This document shows positions 50,890 through 60,369 of a stretch of DNA of 64,000 nucleotides, piece by piece. Position 1 is the stretch's first letter, and each line of letters opens with the position of its first letter. A program made the position numbers and the translations under genes. The stretch spans positions 33,693-97,692 of the forward strand of contig JACQBQ010000056.1 of assembly GCA_016201905.1 (NCBI GenBank), written 5' to 3'. Source of the stretch: Candidatus Melainabacteria bacterium. Lineage in GTDB: Bacteria > Cyanobacteriota > Vampirovibrionia > 2-02-FULL-35-15. The notes below the pieces were generated by a model. That model did no database searches. It had not been told where the DNA came from and saw nothing but the letters and a program-made list of their open reading frames with translations.

Positions 50890-52053
50890 ATGAAAAAAAA
50901 ACGTGTTGCAATCTTAGGCTCTACAGGATCGATAGGAAAACAAACTTTAGATGTCTTATCAGCTTTTAAAGATGACTTTGAAGTTATTGGCTTAGCAGCT
51001 GGTTCAAATATACAGCTTTTAGTGGAGCAGGTAAAAGAACATAATCCAAGATTTGTTTCAGTAAAAGATGCTTTTTTAGCCCAGGAATTAAAATCAATTT
51101 TAAAAAACCCTTCGATTGAAATTTTCTGGAATGATGTCGGGCTTGAATTTATTTCATCCTGCTCATGTGACATTGTTGTAAATGGACTTGTAGGCTCGCT
51201 AGGATTAAAGCCGACAATATCTGCACTTAGTCATGGAAAAAGAGTTGCCTTTGCAAACAAAGAGACTTTAGTTATAGCAGGAAATTTAATTAAGGATCTT
51301 CTACGAAAACATCATGGTGAAATTATCCCGCTTGACAGTGAACATGTAGCAATTCATCAATGTGTAAATAATTCATCTAAAGAAAATATAAAAAGAATAA
51401 TATTAACAGCCTCTGGTGGTCCCTTCAGAACTTGGAGTAAGGATAAAATACATGCAGCTACAAAAGAACAAGCTCTTAAACACCCTACATGGGTTATGGG
51501 ACAAAAGATTACTATTGATTCAGCTACCCTTATGAATAAGGGTCTTGAAATTATAGAAGCAATGTACCTTTTTGATGTAAATCATTCACAAGTTGATGTT
51601 TTTATCCATCCTCAAAGCATTATGCATAGTGCTGTTGAATTTATAGATGGAAATATTATTGCTCAGCTTGGTGCCACAGATATGAAATTACCTATTCAAT
51701 ATTCTCTTTATTATCCTGAAAGAAAACAATTGCCTTTTAATTTATTCTGTGATCTCTTAGCCATTCAAAAGCTTGAGTTTGAAAAGCCAGATTATGAAAA
51801 GTTTCCATGCTTAAGGCTTGCTTATGATGTGGCAAGGAAAGGCAAAAGTTATCCTATAGTTTTAAATGCTGCTAATGAAATAGCAGTTGATTTATTTTTA
51901 AAAGAAAAGATTTCTTTTGGTGATATTGAAAAGATTATTTTAAAAGCTATGGATAGCCATAATGCTACTGAACCAGAATCATTAGATGAAATACTTGAAG
52001 TTGACAAAGAAACACGACAAAGAGTAAGTGAATTAACAAACAGTGCAGTCTAA
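50890..52053 (+). CDS. dxr: 1-deoxy-D-xylulose 5-phosphate reductoisomerase
   Basis: Second step of the MEP isoprenoid pathway; NADPH and divalent metal dependent. 387 aa. VAILGSTGSIGKQTLDVL at the N-terminus, AFANKETLVIAG, PLDSEHVAIHQC (metal-binding Asp/Glu), ASGGPF, HPTWVMGQKITIDSATLMNKGLE, and HPQSIMHSAVEF. ispF, a later MEP-pathway gene, lies 2.4 kb downstream. pth starts 11 nt before its stop. Confidence 0.97.
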   Translation: MKKKRVAILGSTGSIGKQTLDVLSAFKDDFEVIGLAAGSNIQLLVEQVKEHNPRFVSVKDAFLAQELKSILKNPSIEIFWNDVGLEFISSCSCDIVVNGLVGSLGLKPTISALSHGKRVAFANKETLVIAGNLIKDLLRKHHGEIIPLDSEHVAIHQCVNNSSKENIKRIILTASGGPFRTWSKDKIHAATKEQALKHPTWVMGQKITIDSATLMNKGLEIIEAMYLFDVNHSQVDVFIHPQSIMHSAVEFIDGNIIAQLGATDMKLPIQYSLYYPERKQLPFNLFCDLLAIQKLEFEKPDYEKFPCLRLAYDVARKGKSYPIVLNAANEIAVDLFLKEKISFGDIEKIILKAMDSHNATEPESLDEILEVDKETRQRVSELTNSAV

Positions 52054-52645
52054 ATTAATTATAGGACTTGGTAATCCGTCAGGTGAGCATGAAAACACTC
52101 GACATAATGTGGGTTTTGCGCTGCTTGATGCTTTTGGTGAAAAGTACCAGATAGTGGGCAAGCAGGAAGACAAGCTTTTGTCCTGGTATGGAAAGGGAAA
52201 GTTAAAATTTGATAATATTAATTTTAATGTGATTTTAGCCTGGCCTACAACTTTTATGAATCATTCAGGTGATGCAGCTGTAAAGTTGTTAAATTGGTTT
52301 AAGCTTAAGCCCAACGATCTAATAGTAGTACATGATGATGTTGCTTTAAATCTTGGAAAAATAAGAATAAGTTTTAACAGTGGTGCTGCTGGACACCATG
52401 GTGTAGAATCAATAATCCAAATGCTTGGAGGAGTAGAAGAATTTACAAGACTTAGAATTGGTATAGGGCCTGATCCTGGCGGTGATAAAAGGGCAGATTA
52501 TGTGCTAAGAAAGTTTTCACCAGATGAAAAAAAGCTTTTAGGGAATGTAATGGACACATCCATTCAAGCAATTGAAACAATAATTGTTAAAAACGTAGGA
52601 GAAGCAATGAATAAGTTTAATGGAAAGGAGATCACTTCAATTTGA
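52043..52645 (+). CDS. pth: Peptidyl-tRNA hydrolase
   Basis: Releases tRNA from dropped-off peptidyl-tRNA. 200 aa, GTG start (MQSKLIIGLGNPS) overlapping dxr by 11 nt, so probably translationally coupled. GLGNPSGEHENTRHNVGF with catalytic His, TFMNHSGDAAVKL, VVHDDVALNLGKIRI, GAAGHHGVESI and RIGIGPDPGG. Normal length. Confidence 0.97.
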   Translation: MQSKLIIGLGNPSGEHENTRHNVGFALLDAFGEKYQIVGKQEDKLLSWYGKGKLKFDNINFNVILAWPTTFMNHSGDAAVKLLNWFKLKPNDLIVVHDDVALNLGKIRISFNSGAAGHHGVESIIQMLGGVEEFTRLRIGIGPDPGGDKRADYVLRKFSPDEKKLLGNVMDTSIQAIETIIVKNVGEAMNKFNGKEITSI

Positions 52646-52660
52646 TATATAAATAACATT

Positions 52661-54412
52661 ATGAAACAATATCAACCATTATATTTAAAATACCGTCCCC
52701 AAAAGCTCTCTGAACTGATTGGACAAGGAGTAGTTACAAGGACTCTTACAAATGCAATTTTATACAATAAAATTGTTCATGCTTACTTGTTTTGTGGACC
52801 AAGAGGAACAGGAAAAACTTCCTGTGCAAGGATACTTGCTAAGTCTTTAAACTGTGCAGGCGGTATTACGGTTGAGCCATGCAGTAAGTGTGTAAGCTGT
52901 CAGTCAGTTACCGAAGGAAATTCTCTCGATGTCATAGAGATAGATGCAGCCAGCCATAGAAAAGTTGAAGATGCAGAAAACTTGATAAACAGGGTTAATC
53001 TGGGTACATATGGTTCACGATTTAAAATTTATATTATTGATGAAGTTCATATGCTTACCGATCATGCTTTTAATGCTCTTTTAAAAACAATTGAAGAGCC
53101 GCCTCCAAATGTAATTTTTATTTTAGCTACAACAGAAGAATATAAAGTAATCCTGACTATTATCAGCCGCTGTCAAAAGCTTGATTTTAAGCTTATTTCG
53201 CAGAATGAAATTGATGAAAGAATTATAGAGATTGCAAAGCAAGAAAAGATTAATCTTGATAAGTCAGTCATAAGTTTCATTTCAAAGAAATCTCAAGGAT
53301 GTTTAAGAGATGCAGTATCTCTTTTAGATCAAATTAGTGTTTTACAAACTGAAGATAAACCAATTAACTCCAAAGAAGTTTTCGAATTATTTGGTACAGT
53401 TGACAAGATTTTTTTATTTAAGCTTCTAGAATCTGTATTGAATTTTGACAAGGAAAAAGCTGTAATGTTTGCTGAGGATCTAATAAAATGTGGGAAGGAT
53501 GTAAGCGAGCTTTTTAAAAATTTGCTTGAACTTGTTATCGATCTTGCAAAAGCAAAGATCGATACTGAATATAGAAAGATTTTAAGTTCAGAATTAGGAA
53601 ATGATTTAAAAATACTTGAAAAAATTCAGCATAATCACTTACTTAAAATAATTGATAGACTACATGACTCTCAGTCAAAACTGCGCTTTGCCTTGAGTCA
53701 GGAATTACAGTTTATGGTTGAAATCATGAGTATGCTAGATGAAGATTTTTTAATTTCAATGCAAGAATTAAAAGAAAGAATTAACAAGCTTGAAGGTAAA
53801 AATGGAATAAAATCGGATAACGCTGTACCAAAGAAAATAGAACCCATCGAATTGACACATGAGCAAACCAATACAGCTATGTCTCAGAATGCCAAAACAT
53901 TGAAACATAAAGACGTAGAGATATTGGAGCCTATAAGCCCTAATACTCCGGCATCTACTGATTTAGATACCATGTGGAAAAAAATTATAAGCCTCATAGA
54001 AAGTAATCCTACCAAAACTTTGCTTTTGCAATCAGAAAGCTATTTACTTAGTTTTTCAAATGATCTCCTTGAAATAGGTTTATCAAAAGATATGTTTTTA
54101 CCAAGATTAGGACAGGATACAAAGAAACAGGAAATGATTTTGAAAGCTGCTAAATTAGCTGGTGGTATGGGACCACAGGTAATTAAGTTTCGTTTTTTGC
54201 CAAAGCCAGTCATTAAAAAAGAAATTGAAATAAAATCAAGTGATAACTTGATGCCAGATGGAAATGGTTATAATGATAATGTTCATAAAGTTTTGAATCA
54301 TAATTCAAATCAAGTAATCTCAAATAAAGAAAAAAAAGTCACTCCATCAGCTGATGAAGATGAGTTTACGAAGACAGTAAAAGATTTATTAGGTGCAAAA
54401 GAGATTGATTAG
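52661..54412 (+). CDS. dnaX: DNA polymerase III subunit gamma/tau
   Basis: Clamp-loader ATPase. 583 aa: AAA+ domain with QPLYLKYRPQKLSELIG, Walker A GPRGTGKTS, a four-cysteine zinc finger (NCAGG...PCSKCVSC), DEVHMLTDHAFNALLKTIEEPP, ISRCQKLDF with the sensor. The C-terminal third is a variable linker and a domain with KTLLLQSESYLLSF. I saw no obvious slippery A-run and stem-loop for gamma/tau frameshifting. Follows pth by 15 nt. Confidence 0.95.
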   Translation: MKQYQPLYLKYRPQKLSELIGQGVVTRTLTNAILYNKIVHAYLFCGPRGTGKTSCARILAKSLNCAGGITVEPCSKCVSCQSVTEGNSLDVIEIDAASHRKVEDAENLINRVNLGTYGSRFKIYIIDEVHMLTDHAFNALLKTIEEPPPNVIFILATTEEYKVILTIISRCQKLDFKLISQNEIDERIIEIAKQEKINLDKSVISFISKKSQGCLRDAVSLLDQISVLQTEDKPINSKEVFELFGTVDKIFLFKLLESVLNFDKEKAVMFAEDLIKCGKDVSELFKNLLELVIDLAKAKIDTEYRKILSSELGNDLKILEKIQHNHLLKIIDRLHDSQSKLRFALSQELQFMVEIMSMLDEDFLISMQELKERINKLEGKNGIKSDNAVPKKIEPIELTHEQTNTAMSQNAKTLKHKDVEILEPISPNTPASTDLDTMWKKIISLIESNPTKTLLLQSESYLLSFSNDLLEIGLSKDMFLPRLGQDTKKQEMILKAAKLAGGMGPQVIKFRFLPKPVIKKEIEIKSSDNLMPDGNGYNDNVHKVLNHNSNQVISNKEKKVTPSADEDEFTKTVKDLLGAKEID

Positions 54413-54413
54413 T

Positions 54414-54884
54414 TTAAAGTATAAGTGCTATAGCCCAGGCACTGATTGCTTTTTTTTGTCCTATAGAATCAAGCCCTTCATTTGTTTTGGCTTTTATATT
54501 TATTTGAGAAATATCTTTTAATTCCAGTGCTCTATGTAATCGTTTTCTCATCTCCGGGAGGTAACCTCCTAGCTTAGGTTCTTCTGCCACTATTGTAGTG
54601 TCAATGTTTATAATTTTATATCCTTTATTTTTAAGTGCTATATATATAATATCTAACAAATCCAGACTGTTCGCATCTTTCCATTTTAGATCTGTGTCAG
54701 GGAAATGTTGACCAATATCACCATGTCCTGTTGCACCTAAAAGTGAATCTATAATTGCATGTATTAAAACATCTCCGTCAGTGTGTCCAGATAGGCCCAT
54801 TGAGTATGGAATCTCTATGCCACCAAGTATCAGTTTTCTGTTTGGAACAAGCTTATGAATGTCATATCCATGGCCAATTTGCAT
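54414..54884 (-). CDS. ispF: 2-C-methyl-D-erythritol 2,4-cyclodiphosphate synthase
   Basis: Fifth step of the MEP isoprenoid pathway. 156 aa trimeric enzyme. MQIGHGYDIHKL (zinc ligands Asp and His), LGGIEIPYSMGLSGHTDGDVLIHAIIDSLLGA with the third His, DIGQHFPDTD, and TNEGLDSIGQKKAI. Convergent with dnaX, only 1 nt between stops. dxr is nearby on the other strand. Confidence 0.97.
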   Translation of the reverse strand: MQIGHGYDIHKLVPNRKLILGGIEIPYSMGLSGHTDGDVLIHAIIDSLLGATGHGDIGQHFPDTDLKWKDANSLDLLDIIYIALKNKGYKIINIDTTIVAEEPKLGGYLPEMRKRLHRALELKDISQINIKAKTNEGLDSIGQKKAISAWAIALIL

Positions 54885-55057
54885 TTAATATCTCCCGGGA
54901 AAATAAATGTTGTAATAGCACGGTAATGTGCTTCATTTTTAGCTAGACATGCAAAAATATATTGCTGTTCCTAATCCTTAAACAATATTTAACTAATATT
55001 GTTGATAATCTTGTTAAGAGCAGGGTATGTATATAGAGAGCAGATCTTAATAACAAA

Positions 55058-55513
55058 ATGCGGACATCTGGACATATAGCAGTATCGGCAGTAATTGGTT
55101 TAATTACTTATTATGCTTATGGTGAGGCTGGACCGGCCGTAGCAAGTTTTTTAGTAGGTACTTTAATAGATCTTGATCATATAATCGATTACATTTATGC
55201 TCATGGGAAAAGATGGGATTGGAAAAAAGTTAATGGTGCACATCATGAGCGGTTTAGCGGGAAATTATATGTACCTCTCCATTCATATGAACTTTTACTT
55301 TTGTTTTTCCTTTTAACACTTGATGATTCTTTAACCCCATGGAGAGTTGGAATCAGCCTTTCATTATTAGCTCACTTTTTATGCGATCAGTTCTTTAATC
55401 CTAATAGAAAATTTTCAACTTATTTTCTTATACACAGAATAATTCATAACTTTGATACGAAGAAAGTTTTAAAACAGCCAGTTAAACAAATAAAAAAGGC
55501 TTTAGCAAGTTAA
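55058..55513 (+). CDS. Membrane protein of the YdjM/DUF457 type
   Basis: 151 aa with about three transmembrane helices and conserved His/Asp residues (TSGHIAVSAVIG; GTLIDLDHIIDYIYAHG; AHHERFSGK; LLAHFLCDQFFNP). This matches the family of putative membrane-bound metal-dependent hydrolases (YdjM/DUF457); activity is unproven. ATG start without a strong ribosome site. Single gene between ispF and phoU; the 173-bp gap upstream shows nothing clear. Confidence 0.75.
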   Translation: MRTSGHIAVSAVIGLITYYAYGEAGPAVASFLVGTLIDLDHIIDYIYAHGKRWDWKKVNGAHHERFSGKLYVPLHSYELLLLFFLLTLDDSLTPWRVGISLSLLAHFLCDQFFNPNRKFSTYFLIHRIIHNFDTKKVLKQPVKQIKKALAS

Positions 55514-55537
55514 TTACTAAAAATCGAAAGTGGTGAT

Positions 55538-56200
55538 TTACTTACTTCTTTCACCTGTGATAGCAAAATTCACTAACTGTCCAATTTTTGCAGCGTGATC
55601 AGCAGCTCTTTCAAAGCTTTGAGCTATGAAAAATAATTTAGAAAGGCTATCAATTTTTTCCTCTGGAGCATGCTTAATTAGATTTATTATTTTTGTAATG
55701 GTCAGTTTATAAAGAGTGTCAACCTGTTCATCAAGCTCTGCAATTTCATTTGTTTTCCCGTTAAATACTTCACTGTATGCATATATAGACTGGGAAAGCA
55801 TCTGTATACCTTGCTTTGCCATGTTAATGATTTCTTGTGGAACTTCAATGTCTGATAAAGAAACTTTTTCCAGTAAACGGGCTGTCTTTTTAAAATGATC
55901 TCCAATTCTTTCTAAATTATCAGTGATTTGGATTGATGTGATGATTTGCCTAAAATCTTTTGCTACAGGCTGCTGAAGTACAATTAACTGATCTCCAAAG
56001 TCATGAACCTGCCATCGTACTTTGTCTATTTCTTTATCTTTTGTTTTTATTTTTAGAAATACCTCATTGATATTGTTTTTGTCCTGCAAATAGTGAAGTA
56101 AAAGCTCACCATTTGCCTTGACTTCATTAGCAAGATCTAAAACCAATGATTGTAATTTAATAAGTTCATCCTGAAAAGTAGTACGTGCGGCTTGATTCAT
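55538..56200 (-). CDS. phoU: Phosphate-transport regulator PhoU
   Basis: 220 aa. PhoU links the Pst phosphate transporter to PhoR and represses the Pho regulon. Two similar three-helix halves: FQDELIKLQSLVLDLANEV and DKEIDKVRWQVHDFGDQLIVLQQPVAKDFRQIITSIQI, then NLERIGDHFKKTARL, and in the second half ERAADHAAKIGQLV with matching acidic motifs that bind metal clusters. pst genes are absent from the window. Single minus-strand gene beside ugd. Confidence 0.93.
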   Translation of the reverse strand: MNQAARTTFQDELIKLQSLVLDLANEVKANGELLLHYLQDKNNINEVFLKIKTKDKEIDKVRWQVHDFGDQLIVLQQPVAKDFRQIITSIQITDNLERIGDHFKKTARLLEKVSLSDIEVPQEIINMAKQGIQMLSQSIYAYSEVFNGKTNEIAELDEQVDTLYKLTITKIINLIKHAPEEKIDSLSKLFFIAQSFERAADHAAKIGQLVNFAITGERSK

Positions 56201-56224
56201 GGTTATATTTTACAACAAAAAACG

Positions 56225-57571
56225 TCAATTTACCTTTGTTTTTACTTTGCTTGAAGATATTCCTACACCAACGTAGTTTAATCCAAATAGCTTCAACTTC
56301 TCAGGATCATAAAGATTTCTGCCGTCAAAGATTACTTTGTCTTTTAGTTCAGAAGCAAGCTTTTCAAAATTTGGATTTCTGAACTGTAGCCATTCTGTGC
56401 ATACTACTAAAGCATCTGCTCCTTTAACTGAGTCCATCTCGCTTGTACCGTAATCAATTTTATTTTTAAAAAGAGCTTCAGCAAAATATTTTTTTGTATT
56501 TTTCAATGCAATTGGATCATACAATTTTAGTTTTACCCCAGCTTTTGCTAGCTCTTCAATTATTCTTATGGATGGTGATTCTCTGATATCATCTGTACCA
56601 GCCTTAAAGCTGGTGCCCCAGACAGCTATGGTCTTATTTTTAATTTTTTCATTCCCGAAATAACCTATTATTTTATTTATAAACCACTTTGATTGGTTTT
56701 CATTAGCTTTTAAAGTAGTGTCAGGAATTAAGAGATCAATAGAACTTTGTTTTGCAAAGTGCTTTAGTGCTTGTACATCTTTTGGTAGACAGGAACCGCC
56801 AAAACCAATTGAAGGATATAAAAACTGTGCTCCAATCCGCGGATCACTTATGATGCCTTCTCTTACTCTTCTTATATCAGCGCCAATAAAATCACAAAGA
56901 AGCGCCAGCTCATTAATGAATGATACTTTTAAAGCCAGCATAAGATTGCTTGCATATTTCACTATTTCAGCAGACATAGGATCCATCATTAAGATTGGAT
57001 GGCCATTTCTTGTTAAATGTGAATATAGATCCTTCATGATATCGATAACTTTTATGCTATCTGTACCAATTACAATTCTGTCTGGCTTCATGAAATCCTG
57101 TACTGCTGTTCCTTCTTTTAAGAACTCAGGATTTGAAACTACATCAAACTCTGTTTTTAGCTTTTTGCTTAAATATTTTTTTACTTCGGAGTTTGTTCCA
57201 ATTGGAACTGTAGATTTTAAGACAAAAGCCTTATAACTTTTTATAAATGGTGTTAGTGAATCTAAAGATTGATAAACTGCGCTGATATCCGGTGTACCAT
57301 CTTTGTTTGAAGGCGTTCCTACTGCCAGAAATATAAGAAGTGATTTATCTATATCTGAGGTAAATCTATCTGTAAAGGTTAGTCTTCCTTCCAGGGTGTT
57401 TTTCGATACAAGTTCACGAAGCCCTGGTTCATAAATAGGTATTTGACCTTCCTTCAGCATCTCGATTTTGTTTGAGTTTATATCTATGCCAAGCACTTCA
57501 TGACCTAACTCGGCTAAGCATGCCGCAGTTACTAGACCAACATAACCTAAACCGATTGTTGTAATGTTCAT
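56225..57571 (-). CDS. ugd: UDP-glucose 6-dehydrogenase
   Basis: Oxidises UDP-glucose to UDP-glucuronate for envelope polysaccharides. 448 aa. N-terminal NAD domain MNITTIGLGYVGLVTAACLAELGHEV, SNPEFLKEGTAVQDF, catalytic Cys in GFGGSCLPKDVQALKHFA, and C-terminal UDP-sugar domain (GTSFKAGTDDIRESPSI). Starts the envelope-glycan region. Two hairpins lie in the upstream gap. Confidence 0.96.
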   Translation of the reverse strand: MNITTIGLGYVGLVTAACLAELGHEVLGIDINSNKIEMLKEGQIPIYEPGLRELVSKNTLEGRLTFTDRFTSDIDKSLLIFLAVGTPSNKDGTPDISAVYQSLDSLTPFIKSYKAFVLKSTVPIGTNSEVKKYLSKKLKTEFDVVSNPEFLKEGTAVQDFMKPDRIVIGTDSIKVIDIMKDLYSHLTRNGHPILMMDPMSAEIVKYASNLMLALKVSFINELALLCDFIGADIRRVREGIISDPRIGAQFLYPSIGFGGSCLPKDVQALKHFAKQSSIDLLIPDTTLKANENQSKWFINKIIGYFGNEKIKNKTIAVWGTSFKAGTDDIRESPSIRIIEELAKAGVKLKLYDPIALKNTKKYFAEALFKNKIDYGTSEMDSVKGADALVVCTEWLQFRNPNFEKLASELKDKVIFDGRNLYDPEKLKLFGLNYVGVGISSSKVKTKVN

Positions 57572-57581
57572 TCTATTTATA

Positions 57582-57659
57582 GCTCAAGACAAGCTTGAGC
57601 TTCCTTCTGCTAATTTTTTTAGTTGGATCAGATTTGTCCGCCCAAGGCGGAACAAATCT
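57582..57659. repeat. Two inverted repeats upstream of ugd
   Basis: GCTCAAG-ACAAG-CTTGAGC (57582-57600) and AGATTTGT-CCGCC-CAA-GGCGG-A-ACAAATCT (57630-57659) in the 229-bp ugd/epimerase divergent gap. Neither has a T-run, so they may be operator or leader structures rather than terminators. The rest of the gap shows no gene. Confidence 0.5.
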
Positions 57660-57800
57660 TAAATTTACTATTGTGTTTTCCTTCTCATTGCTTGCTTAAG
57701 AAGCAAAAGAGCTATGAAAAATATAACACATTGCAGGATGCTATGCTCATTCATAATACAAGTTGCATTTTAAAGAATCAAGTTTGTTAAAATACTTTGT

Positions 57801-58850
57801 GTGAATTTACAAAACAAGAGGCTGCTTATTACAGGCGGAGCCGGCTTTTTCGGTGGACTTTTAAAACAAACGTTATTAAATAATGGCTTTGATTGCATAA
57901 GTATAGATTTAGAAAATGATGATTTCATGCATCCAAATCTGAGCTCAATTAAGTGTGATATTCGAAATAAAGATATTCTAGAAGGTGTTTTTAGGAAAAA
58001 TAAATTTGATGCTATATTTCACTGTGCTGCAATACTTGCTCATTCAGTAAATGACAAGGAGTTTCTTTGGGAATCTAACGTTGTAGGAACACGAAATATA
58101 GCTGAGCTAGCAAAAAAATATAAAGTACCAAAAATTATTTTTACATCTTCAAATTGCCTCTGGGGCAAGAATTTTCAAAGAGAAGTAAAAGAAGAAGATA
58201 TACCTAAACCTGTAGAAATCTATGGTGAATCAAAATTAGAAGCTGAAGAAATTCTTCTTCAATATACTAAGGATTTTTATGTGATAATTTTTCGATGCCC
58301 TACTATAGTTGATTATGGACGCCTTGGCTTGCTTGCCATCTTATTTGAGTTTATAGATGAAGGTCGTAAGGTCTGGGTTCTAGGATCTGGTGATAATAAA
58401 TATCAATTTATTTATGCTCAGGATCTAATCAATGCATGCATTAAAGCATTAGATTATAATCAGTCAGATGTTTTCAATATTGGATCTGACAATGTAAAAA
58501 CATTTAAAGAAGTCTATGAGTTTGTTATAAAAAAAGCAAACACTGGTGCAAAAGTTGAAAGCCTCCCATGCTCATTGACATTATTTTTTATGAAAGTTTG
58601 TTATGCTCTAAAATTATCACCTCTTGGTCCATACCAATATAAAATGATTGCTGAAAGTTTTATTTTTAATACAGATAAAATAAAAGAAAAATTAAATTGG
58701 AAACCTACCCTTACAAATGAAGAAATGCTTTATAAAGCATATGAATACTATCATGAAAACATAAATGATATTAAAAATAGATCTAATGTATCAGCTCATA
58801 AACAAGCAGCAAAAATGGGTATTATCAAACTTTTAAAGTGGTTATCATAA
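57801..58850 (+). CDS. NAD-dependent sugar epimerase/dehydratase (extended SDR)
   Basis: 349 aa, GTG start (MNLQNKRLLITGGAGFFGG). Rossmann TGGAGFFG, DIRNKDILEGVF, FHCAAILAHS, catalytic SSNCLWG then YGESKLEAEE (YxxxK), and FRCPTIVDYGRLGLLAI. NDP-sugar epimerase or dehydratase for surface glycans; exact substrate is unknown. Divergent from the minus-strand glycan genes. Confidence 0.88.
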   Translation: MNLQNKRLLITGGAGFFGGLLKQTLLNNGFDCISIDLENDDFMHPNLSSIKCDIRNKDILEGVFRKNKFDAIFHCAAILAHSVNDKEFLWESNVVGTRNIAELAKKYKVPKIIFTSSNCLWGKNFQREVKEEDIPKPVEIYGESKLEAEEILLQYTKDFYVIIFRCPTIVDYGRLGLLAILFEFIDEGRKVWVLGSGDNKYQFIYAQDLINACIKALDYNQSDVFNIGSDNVKTFKEVYEFVIKKANTGAKVESLPCSLTLFFMKVCYALKLSPLGPYQYKMIAESFIFNTDKIKEKLNWKPTLTNEEMLYKAYEYYHENINDIKNRSNVSAHKQAAKMGIIKLLKWLS

Positions 58851-58913
58851 TATTCTCAAAAGAATTATAGAAACTAACAATGAATGATTCCTAAATGATT
58901 TATTTTTTTTGAC

Positions 58914-59669
58914 TCACTTTATACCCCATGCAAAAATTTGATGACCGGAGTTCTTGAAAAAATTAAAATAAAACAAGAAATTAAAAATCATGCAAAAGAC
59001 CAGATAAAATAAAGTTACTTTGCTCGCTTTTGTACTTTTCTTATCTATTCCTTTAGAGGCGATTCTTACAATTTCTCTATAAATCGTATGAAATGGTGCT
59101 CCCCAATATTGAGAAGATATATTTTTAAAACCATGAAAAGATAAAAGCAAATTTATTTCTTCAACTGTATAATGGTGATTATGCCCCACTACCTTGTCAT
59201 AGTCAGTCATTTTTCCTGATGGTACAGAAAGAAAAAAAATACCGCCTGGATTTAAACTCTGATATGAATTTCTAATCATATTTTCAGGATTTGTACAATG
59301 CTCTAAAACTTCACAACATGTAATTAAATCAACCGGTTCATTAAGTGAAAATGAACTGACTTCATCGACATTTAAACAATAAAACTTTGCATTAGGAAGA
59401 ATTGATTTCATTAGTTTTCCTGATTCTGTTGAAATGTCACAACCATGTAACTTGGCTTCTGGGAATATTTGAGCTAAGTTAAATAAAAGCTCACCGGTGC
59501 CACATCCTATATCAAGTATGCTTTTTGGTTTTGAACATAGTTTTTTTAAGATGTTTTTAGTAAGTCTTCTTCTATGTATCTGAGCTGGGTTAATTTTAGC
59601 CATGTAAGCATCTGTTTTCCAGACCTTATCATAAATTGGAGAATTTACTATTGATTCATTATTGCTCAT
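58914..59669 (-). CDS. Class I SAM-dependent methyltransferase with C-terminal membrane helix
   Basis: 251 aa. SAM motif ILDIGCGTGELLFNLAQIFP, post-motif CDIS, CCEVLEHCTNPENMIRN, and LNPGGIFFLSVPSG, the UbiG-like/methyltransferase 11 family. The last 50 residues are hydrophobic (VTLFYLVFCMIFNFLFYFNFF), an unusual anchor, so the enzyme may modify a lipid-linked glycan at the membrane. It starts 3 nt after the GT2 gene on the same strand. Acceptor is unknown. Confidence 0.85.
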   Translation of the reverse strand: MSNNESIVNSPIYDKVWKTDAYMAKINPAQIHRRRLTKNILKKLCSKPKSILDIGCGTGELLFNLAQIFPEAKLHGCDISTESGKLMKSILPNAKFYCLNVDEVSSFSLNEPVDLITCCEVLEHCTNPENMIRNSYQSLNPGGIFFLSVPSGKMTDYDKVVGHNHHYTVEEINLLLSFHGFKNISSQYWGAPFHTIYREIVRIASKGIDKKSTKASKVTLFYLVFCMIFNFLFYFNFFKNSGHQIFAWGIK

Positions 59670-59672
59670 AAT

Positions 59673-60359
59673 TTAATTTTTAAATTCACAAAGCCTTTTC
59701 CATATTATATAAAATAATAATTGTAATCCTATTCTCCAAGGGTGTTGAACTTTTGTCTCTCCAATACGTGGAATAAATTCAATAGCCATTTCATGAAAGC
59801 CAATACCTGGATTTAATGCTGCTTGAATTTTTATTTCATTTGACAATAGCCAGTCATCTGTTTTCAGGTTTAAGAACGGTAAAACACTTTTATGAATTAA
59901 CCACATTCCAGATGAACCATCTACCATTTTTGTTTTAAATAAAAAGTTAGTAATCCAAGTTATAAATGTATTTCCTAAGAAATTTCTGTGCGACATTGCA
60001 CTTGGATTAAGAAGAGGCATTCTAGAGGCTGACAGAAATTTAAAATCTTTTTTAAGTGCATATTCTAAAAGTCCTTTAATTTCACTTGTTGGATAAGTAC
60101 CATCTGCATCTAAAGTAATAACCCAATCTTCTTTAACATTTTTAAATCCAGTTTTAAGTGCTCTTCCATAGCCTCTTCTTGATTCATTAATTACTTCAGC
60201 CCTAAACTTTGCAGCAATTTTTACGGTGTTGTCTGTACTGTCACTGTCGACAATCATTATCCGGTCTACAAAATTTGGAACAGATTCAAGAACTTTGCTC
60301 AGTCCTTCCCCTTCGTTTAAAGTTGGTATTAGGAGGCAAATAGTTTGGTTTGAAAACAT
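59673..60359 (-). CDS. Family 2 glycosyltransferase (polyprenyl-phosphate sugar transferase-like)
   Basis: 228 aa from ATG 60359 (MFSNQTICLLIPTLNEGEGL); the longer frame would overlap the previous gene by 20 nt. GT-A motifs LIPTLNE, IMIVDSDSTDNTV, TLDADGTYPTSEIKGLL (DxD-like DAD), and a C-terminal YLI-type end. Resembles dolichol/undecaprenyl-phosphate mannose or glucose synthases that feed GT-C enzymes, two of which lie just upstream. Confidence 0.88.
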   Translation of the reverse strand: MFSNQTICLLIPTLNEGEGLSKVLESVPNFVDRIMIVDSDSTDNTVKIAAKFRAEVINESRRGYGRALKTGFKNVKEDWVITLDADGTYPTSEIKGLLEYALKKDFKFLSASRMPLLNPSAMSHRNFLGNTFITWITNFLFKTKMVDGSSGMWLIHKSVLPFLNLKTDDWLLSNEIKIQAALNPGIGFHEMAIEFIPRIGETKVQHPWRIGLQLLFYIIWKRLCEFKN

Positions 60360-60369
60360 TTTTAAGACT

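Noticed and set aside
57630..57659. Hairpin at 57630 as intrinsic terminator
   Set aside because: No T-run follows on either strand and it lies between two divergent starts.
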